From positions 1 to 53,284 of the forward strand of contig MKTC01000038.1 of NCBI GenBank assembly GCA_001897535.1: DNA of 53,284 nt, in the 5' to 3' direction. Made by a program: the position numbers and the translations under genes. The notes under the pieces were generated by a model that worked only from the letters and a program-made list of their open reading frames with translations, did not search any database and had not been told where the DNA came from. The stretch's first letter is position 1, and each line of letters starts with the position of its first letter. Source of the DNA: Bacteroidetes bacterium 37-13 (GTDB lineage: Bacteria > Bacteroidota > Bacteroidia > Chitinophagales > LD1). Of this stretch, positions 48,463-53,284 are shown in pieces.

Positions 48463-48946
48463 TCAAGGTAAAGAATTGCCAAGCCAATTCAGATTAAAGC
48501 TGTTTTGATTGTGGTTTCCATCTTCGCATCGTGGCAGGTAAACACCAATAGTTTTATACTCAAAATATTTTAATGGATACTCGTTTGAAAGAACTAATAA
48601 GAAAAGCCCTAAATCGTCTGTTCTTTTTGTTAGCGCGTTTTTTGGTGTGAGCCTCAAATCAAATTTTGCGATGGATGAACCACAGTTGTCTGCAAATCCT
48701 ATTTCTCCTTCTATTGACAACTCTGTACTATTAGAATCTACCTAAACTGCTTTATTCTAAGTGATTTTTTCTTTGTTGCATTTGATTGAGTATGCAGTAT
48801 TGAGTTTTTTTACTTTGGAAGAAATGGTTTTGGTTATGAACTTATCATTTGATTTTTTTTAGTCCATCGGCTTCCTGTGCAATTAAGGTACAGGTTGAAA
48901 AAATGAGTAGCGATAAGCAGAGGTTAATGTATTTATTCACGAGCAT
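48463..48946 (-). pseudogene. Decayed gene for a small secreted protein
   Basis: On the minus strand an ATG at 48946 opens a clear signal peptide (MLVNKYINLCLSLLIFSTCT, then LIAQ). The frame stops at 48847-48845, just after an 8-A run (48860-48853). Dropping one A restores the frame, which then reads on through KKSNDKFITK to two in-frame TAG codons (48759-48757 and 48744-48742). It continues in the same frame as 85 further codons (SIEGEIGFADNC, then KYFEYKTIGVYLPRCEDG) to a TGA at 48463. One frameshift plus two stops in an otherwise coherent secreted protein of about 160 residues argues for a pseudogene. Family not recognised. Sequencing error at the homopolymer could explain the shift but not both stops. 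Confidence 0.7.
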
Positions 48947-49004
48947 GATTTTATGAACTTTGTACAAAGATTGGTAAAGATAATAAGCAACTTAGTAAAG
49001 AAAA

Positions 49005-49035
49005 TTTGCTATTGCCGAATATGCTTTCAACTTTG
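49005..49035 (+). promoter_or_regulatory. Promoter of the M1 peptidase-barrel gene
   Basis: TTTG at 49005-49008, 19 bp, then CAACTTTG at 49028-49035 (one mismatch to TAnnTTTG). Transcription would start near 49041, after the in-frame ATG at 49040. This supports 49061 as the true start, with a leader of about 20 nt. Confidence 0.55.
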
Positions 49036-49060
49036 TTGAATGTTTCAAAGTTTTACAAAA

Positions 49061-52000
49061 ATGCGTGCGGCTTTGCTTTTGATATTGGCTTCTTTTTGTG
49101 CATTAAGCGTAAGTGCGCAAACTGCCGAGTATCGCTCTGCTTTAAACAAAATGTATTGGAAAAATAAGTTGCCATATCTTGGTTATTGGCAGCAAGATGT
49201 TCACTATAAAATTGATGCTAATATTGATGAAACAACAGATATAATCACCGGAAGCGAAACACTTGTTTATTACAACAATTCCCCCGATACATTACATGAA
49301 TTGTTTTTTCATCTTTACCAAAATGCTTTTCAGCCCGAAAGCTATTTGCACTATCTGCAAGAAGCAAACGGTGTGAATCCCACTTATGGAAAGTACGAAG
49401 CAAGCAAGCAGGGAATTACAATCGAAAAAATTCAAATTTCAGATAACCCAGCTATTGAACTTAAAACAGAAGTAGATAATACAATTTTAAAAGTAAAGCT
49501 TCCAACAGATTTACTGCCAAATGATTCAATAAAACTCAATATAAATTTTAGAACATTTTACGAACGCGGAAGCACGCGCAGGCGCATGAAAATGTACGAT
49601 GCCTGGGGTTTTAAACACTACAATGGCTGCCAGTGGTATCCTAAAGTTTGTGTTTATGATGCATACAGCGGTTGGAATACCGACCAGCATTTGAATCGCG
49701 AGTTTTATGGCAACTTTGGAACTTTTGAAGTAGCACTCACATTTGCTTCAAACTATATTGTAGAAGCAACCGGAGTATTATTGAATGAAAGTGAAATGCT
49801 TCCGGATTCTTTAAAGCAAAAACTCCAAATTTCAAATTTTAAAAATAAAAAATGGAATGAAACTCCGAGTGTAATAATCCCATACAAAAAAGGAGAAACC
49901 AAAACCTGGAAATATCGCGCAATCAATGTGCACGATTTTGCTTTTACTGCCGATCCAACTTATCGCATTGCCGATACTTCTATTTTGCTCTCAAACGGAA
50001 ATAAAGTACAATGTGTTGCTATTGCACAAGAGCCACATTGCAGCGGTTGGCAAAATGCAGCAAGCTATTGCGCTAAAATAATAGGCACTTTCAGCCGAGA
50101 TTTTGGGAATTACGAATATCCTAAAATGGTAGTTGCCGATGCAGCCGATGGCATGGAATACCCGATGCTTACTTTAGATGGTGGCAGCGACCCGGGTTAT
50201 CGCGGTTTGTTGGTTCACGAAGTTGGACATAATTGGTTTTACGGCATGTTGGGAAATAATGAAACTTATCGCCCAATTTTAGATGAAGGATTCACGCAGT
50301 TTCTTACTATTTGGGGGTTAGAAAAAATTGATAATACAGATACTACAATTTATGAATGGAACAAAATTAAGAACCGCTATTTGCGCCACTTCACGGAGCC
50401 GCAAAATATTCGTGATAGAAATGCTTATTTAAGTTACTTGTCTGATGCGCTTCGCTACAACGATGAGCAGTTAAATACGCACAGCGACCATTTTCATGGA
50501 GCGCTTGGGCAAGGTGGCGGCTACAAACACGTGTATGTAAAAACCGCAACCATGCTCTATAATTTGCAATATGTGTTGGGCGATTCACTCTTTTTGGCAG
50601 CCATGCAGCACTATGTAAATACATGGAAAATGGCACATCCTTACCCAAACGACTTTCGCAATGCAATTATTCGCTTCACCAAACAAGATTTGAATTGGTT
50701 TTTTGATGAATGGATGGAAACAACTCAAAACATTGATTACAAAATTAAATTGGTGAAGAAAGGCGATATAACGAATGAATATAAAATTACCTTTAAGAGA
50801 AAAGGCAGAATGCAAATGCCAATTGATTTTAGTGTGAAGGCCAAGAATGGCAAAACCTACAATTATTATATTCCAAACACTTGGTTTGAAAAGAAAGATA
50901 CTTCTACAACCGTGTTACCGCGTTGGATTGGTTGGGATAAGCTAAAACCAACTTATACCGCAACGGTGAATATTCCTTCAGGTATTAAAAATGTAATTAT
51001 TGACCCAAGTGAAAGATTGGCGGATATAAATATGCTGGATAATCGCTTGCGCGGTAATGTAGAGTTTCGTTTCGATTCCAGAATATTTCCGCTTTCATCA
51101 TGGAAAAAATATAGAATTTGGATGCGCCCCGATATTTGGTGGAATGCTTATGATGGCTTTAAGTTGGGCATTCATCTACACGGAAATTACATGAATGTGA
51201 AACACAATTTTGCATTTTCTGCTTGGGTGAATACGCATTTGGCACAAGGCGGAGAAAAGTTCTTTCCACAATCGCAGAAAACGAAAGCAGGCTGGTTTTC
51301 GTACCGATTTGATTATAGCACAGCAATAGATAAACTAATGAAAGATGCTACATTTTATTTTAGTTCGCGCTGGTTAGATGGCTACGAAATGTATAGAACC
51401 GGTATTCAAAAGCAACTGCCTAAAAACTTTAGTTTAGATGTGAACCTAAAAGCCTTTACACGCAATCGTTTAGCTTGGCGAAATTACTTAATCTATAAAG
51501 ATGAATGGAGTACTATTTGGGATAATAATAAAAGCTTTAATGCAAGCATAAATATTACGGCAAACTTCCGCTATTACAAACCAAAGAGCTCAGGAGAAAT
51601 AAGAGCAACGCTGCGCAGTGCTACACTTTTCAACAGCTTCAATTATCACTATTTAGAAGTTGAACATACCAACACCACTGTTTTATGGCGCTTAGATTTT
51701 CGCAATAGATTTTACGGTAGAATTGGCACAGGAAATAATTTGCCAAATGAAAGTGCATTGTATTTTTCTGGTGCAAATGCAGAAGAAATGATGGAAAATA
51801 AATATGTGCGGGCGCAAGGCTTTTTTCCTCCACAGTGGATAGGAAGTTATGGTACACAAACCAATCATTTTCATTATGGTGGCGGTTTAAATTTGCGCGG
51901 TTATAGCGGCTATTTAATTCCTGAAAAAGATAATTCAGGCAAAATTGGCTTTGCTTATCGCGGCAATAGCGGCTGGGCTGTGAATACAGAATTAGATTTT

Positions 52001-52297
52001 GCCAAAATTGTTCAGATTAAGAAGAATAAACTAAAGGAATGGTTTTCTCTTAGCACCTATTTGTTTGCCGATGCAGGAATGATGTATTACACCAATGCAA
52101 GTGGAGAAAATCAATTCTCTCAGTTGCGTGCTGATGCAGGTGTTGGTGCAGCATTAACTATTAAGAAGTGGGGTGTTTTGCAAGGAGTAAAACCGCTTAC
52201 GCTTCGCTTCGATATTCCATTTTATTTAAGCCATGCACCGGCTACAGAAAACAATGTGCAATGGCGCTTTGTGGTGGGAATAAATAGAGCGTTTTAA
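49061..52297 (+). CDS. M1 metallopeptidase fused to a C-terminal Omp85-like beta-barrel
   Basis: 1078 residues from 49061, where the signal peptide MRAALLLILASFCALSVSAQ begins; 49040 is also in frame but lies at or before the likely transcription start. Residues 25-660 are an M1 aminopeptidase: N-terminal beta domain, substrate motif variant DGMEYP, zinc motif HEVGH (386-390) with the following downstream Glu in DEGFTQF, then a beta-sandwich. From about 675 the sequence turns into alternating amphipathic strands rich in Trp and Tyr. It carries GGGLNLRGY at 940-948, about 133 residues from the end, then NTELDF, FADAGMMY, ADAGVGAAL and PLTLRFDIPF, and it ends in Phe. This order matches Omp85/BamA-type barrels, whose RGF/RGY motif lies at a similar distance from the C-terminus. 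I infer an outer-membrane-anchored peptidase. Confidence 0.85.
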   Translation: MRAALLLILASFCALSVSAQTAEYRSALNKMYWKNKLPYLGYWQQDVHYKIDANIDETTDIITGSETLVYYNNSPDTLHELFFHLYQNAFQPESYLHYLQEANGVNPTYGKYEASKQGITIEKIQISDNPAIELKTEVDNTILKVKLPTDLLPNDSIKLNINFRTFYERGSTRRRMKMYDAWGFKHYNGCQWYPKVCVYDAYSGWNTDQHLNREFYGNFGTFEVALTFASNYIVEATGVLLNESEMLPDSLKQKLQISNFKNKKWNETPSVIIPYKKGETKTWKYRAINVHDFAFTADPTYRIADTSILLSNGNKVQCVAIAQEPHCSGWQNAASYCAKIIGTFSRDFGNYEYPKMVVADAADGMEYPMLTLDGGSDPGYRGLLVHEVGHNWFYGMLGNNETYRPILDEGFTQFLTIWGLEKIDNTDTTIYEWNKIKNRYLRHFTEPQNIRDRNAYLSYLSDALRYNDEQLNTHSDHFHGALGQGGGYKHVYVKTATMLYNLQYVLGDSLFLAAMQHYVNTWKMAHPYPNDFRNAIIRFTKQDLNWFFDEWMETTQNIDYKIKLVKKGDITNEYKITFKRKGRMQMPIDFSVKAKNGKTYNYYIPNTWFEKKDTSTTVLPRWIGWDKLKPTYTATVNIPSGIKNVIIDPSERLADINMLDNRLRGNVEFRFDSRIFPLSSWKKYRIWMRPDIWWNAYDGFKLGIHLHGNYMNVKHNFAFSAWVNTHLAQGGEKFFPQSQKTKAGWFSYRFDYSTAIDKLMKDATFYFSSRWLDGYEMYRTGIQKQLPKNFSLDVNLKAFTRNRLAWRNYLIYKDEWSTIWDNNKSFNASINITANFRYYKPKSSGEIRATLRSATLFNSFNYHYLEVEHTNTTVLWRLDFRNRFYGRIGTGNNLPNESALYFSGANAEEMMENKYVRAQGFFPPQWIGSYGTQTNHFHYGGGLNLRGYSGYLIPEKDNSGKIGFAYRGNSGWAVNTELDFAKIVQIKKNKLKEWFSLSTYLFADAGMMYYTNASGENQFSQLRADAGVGAALTIKKWGVLQGVKPLTLRFDIPFYLSHAPATENNVQWRFVVGINRAF

Positions 52298-52331
52298 ACT
52301 GGAATATGCCCGAAAAATGAAATAGCTGAAT

Positions 52332-52363
52332 AAAAAAAAGAGGCTCTCGAGCCTCTTTTTTTT
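52332..52363. terminator. Bidirectional terminator between convergent genes
   Basis: A near-perfect palindrome: an A tract, GAGGCTC, a 2-nt centre, GAGCCTC, then a T tract. It can stop transcripts of both the M1 gene (plus) and the collagen-like gene (minus). Confidence 0.88.
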
Positions 52364-52380
52364 ATATTAGATTTTAGGTC

Positions 52381-53284
52381 TTAATATTCTATAGCTGTAA
52401 TTGTTCTATGAGAGTAATCCGGTGCTGTAGCTGGTTCGCAGTAAATAGTTCTTTCTACTATTCCAGTACGCATCCACTGCAATGTAAGCGTATGTGAAAC
52501 ACCAGTACTTACTGTAACGGATTTTGAGAAAGACAAGTTCCATCTAGTTACAACAGATGAATACCACCCATCTACATCTTGTCCTACAGTACCAGTGCCT
52601 CCAATTGATACTCCATCAAGCAAAACTCTTGCATAAACATTTTGTTGTACATCAGCATTGGTTGGATCGGAACGCCCTGACATAGTAAATGAAACTAAAA
52701 TGTTTGATTTGGTTGGTGTAAAGGTTAAGCTTAAACCTGTATTGGTATAAGTTGTTGAGTTCATACTAATATTAGTAGTGCCTGTTGCTGAGTATATATT
52801 AGTAGAAGTTCCAGTTGGACCTTGTGGTCCTTGTGGCCCGATTGCACCAGCAGGTCCTTGAGCACCTTGCAGTCCTGTTGGCCCTGTAACACCATTAGCT
52901 CCGGCAGGTCCTTGTGGCCCAGTTGGTCCTGTAACTCCAGCACCTGTAGGTCCTTGAGCACCTTGCGGTCCAGTAGCACCATCAACACCATTAGCTCCGG
53001 CAGGTCCTTGTGGCCCAGTTGGTCCTGTAACTCCAGCACCTGTAGGTCCTTGAGCGCCTTGCGGTCCAGTAGCACCATCAACGCCATTAGCTCCGGCAGG
53101 TCCTTGTGGCCCTGTAGGTCCTGTAACTCCAGCACCTGTAGGTCCTTGAGCACCTTGCGGTCCAGTAGCACCATCAAGACCATTAGCTCCGGCAGGTCCT
53201 TGTGGTCCAGTTGGTCCTGTAACTCCAGCACCTGTAGGTCCTTGAGCACCTTGCGGTCCAGTAGCACCATCAACGCCATTAGCT
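52381..53284 (-). CDS. Collagen-like (Gly-X-Y) repeat protein with C-terminal head domain (5' end outside window)
   Basis: The frame enters from the right edge and runs to the TAA at 52383-52381, giving 300 visible residues. The first 158 or so are Gly-X-Y triplets ([20 protein letters not shown]) built from a 32-residue unit. The last 140 residues are a beta-rich domain ([20 protein letters not shown], then [13 protein letters not shown]), similar in feel to the trimeric heads that cap bacterial and phage collagen-like stalks; exact family not recognised. The longest open frame over 52761-53279 is an out-of-phase reading of the same repeat. No T9SS sorting domain is present at the C-terminus, and no signal is visible because the N-terminus is outside. 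Probable surface stalk or fibre. Confidence 0.87.
   Translation of the reverse strand, partial: ANGVDGATGPQGAQGPTGAGVTGPTGPQGPAGANGLDGATGPQGAQGPTGAGVTGPTGPQGPAGANGVDGATGPQGAQGPTGAGVTGPTGPQGPAGANGVDGATGPQGAQGPTGAGVTGPTGPQGPAGANGVTGPTGLQGAQGPAGAIGPQGPQGPTGTSTNIYSATGTTNISMNSTTYTNTGLSLTFTPTKSNILVSFTMSGRSDPTNADVQQNVYARVLLDGVSIGGTGTVGQDVDGWYSSVVTRWNLSFSKSVTVSTGVSHTLTLQWMRTGIVERTIYCEPATAPDYSHRTITAIEY
52901..53284 (-). repeat. Four tandem 96-bp repeats encoding collagen-like units
   Basis: Head-to-tail units at 52901-52996, 52997-53092, 53093-53188 and 53189-53284, near-identical with a few substitutions. A more degenerate copy precedes them. Each 32-codon unit is not a multiple of three residues: it carries one short step (PTGAGVTG), so the Gly-X-Y register is interrupted once per unit. 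Confidence 0.93.

Noticed and set aside
48291-48497. Opposing 63- and 66-codon frames in the gap after the ferredoxin
   Set aside because: They overlap each other, have no motif, signal peptide or convincing promoter, and cannot both be real.
52761-53279. 172-codon minus-strand open frame rich in Leu, Lys and Asp
   Set aside because: It is an out-of-phase reading of the Gly-X-Y repeat. The phase continuous with the C-terminal domain gives regular glycine triplets and no stops.
52901-53284. Possible CRISPR array because of regular repeats
   Set aside because: Units are contiguous 96-bp copies with no unique spacers and encode collagen-like sequence in frame.

Overview
The window is about 53 kb of AT-rich bacterial chromosome, most likely from a member of the Bacteroidota (a Chitinophagales/Sphingobacteriales-like or related environmental lineage). 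The reasons are: several secreted giants ending in type IX secretion (T9SS) C-terminal sorting domains; SprB-type repeats; a DUF4290 gene next to murA; Bacteroidota-style promoters (TTG, 19 bp, TAnnTTTG); and a general lack of Shine-Dalgarno sequences. I see no phage, insertion sequence or CRISPR array.

Layout. 1-4080: 3' end of a giant SprB-repeat adhesin. 4186-6712: a MbnP-like lipoprotein paired with a di-heme MbnH/MauG-like peroxidase, then a Crp/Fnr regulator. 7130-9055: a T9SS type A cargo protein. 9367-16128: a TetR-controlled RND efflux operon (TetR, TolC-like, membrane fusion protein, RND permease). 16254-18903: an M48 lipoprotein protease, and a PPK2/glycosyltransferase pair on the minus strand. 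19026-21296: another T9SS type B surface protein. 21299-25103 (minus): a small lipoprotein, a YbjQ-like protein, tRNA-Phe, a PLC/GDPD-like enzyme, MurA and DUF4290. 25291-28960 (minus): a translationally coupled envelope operon (LptF/G permease, PAP2 phosphatase, ArnT/PMT-like transferase). 29075-31816 (minus): nucleotide-sugar genes (RmlA, SDR epimerase) behind a coiled-coil exported protein.

31979-35046 carries a fragment of the S10/spc/alpha ribosomal protein cluster: rpsC-rplP-rpmC-rpsQ-rplN-rplX joined directly to rpsD. It has its own promoter and terminator, and the usual flanking ribosomal genes are absent. 35148-36161 encodes an uncharacterised protein with protein-kinase-like catalytic motifs. 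36169-42319 (minus) holds a 1953-residue PKD/SprB T9SS giant with a small exported partner. 42532-48241 holds mfd, an MgtC-like protein, a TrhP-like U32 protein and an adjacent ferredoxin. 48463-48946 (minus) is a decayed secreted-protein gene. 49061-52297 encodes an M1 metallopeptidase whose C-terminal 400 residues look like an Omp85/BamA-type outer-membrane barrel. 52381 to the right edge (minus) is a collagen-like protein built on a 96-bp tandem repeat.

The strongest leads are the M1 peptidase-barrel fusion, the broken ribosomal operon, the MbnP/MbnH-like pair, the kinase-like orphan and the collagen-like repeat protein. Much of the rest is a cell-envelope and surface programme: adhesins, LPS and sugar genes, efflux and secreted enzymes.
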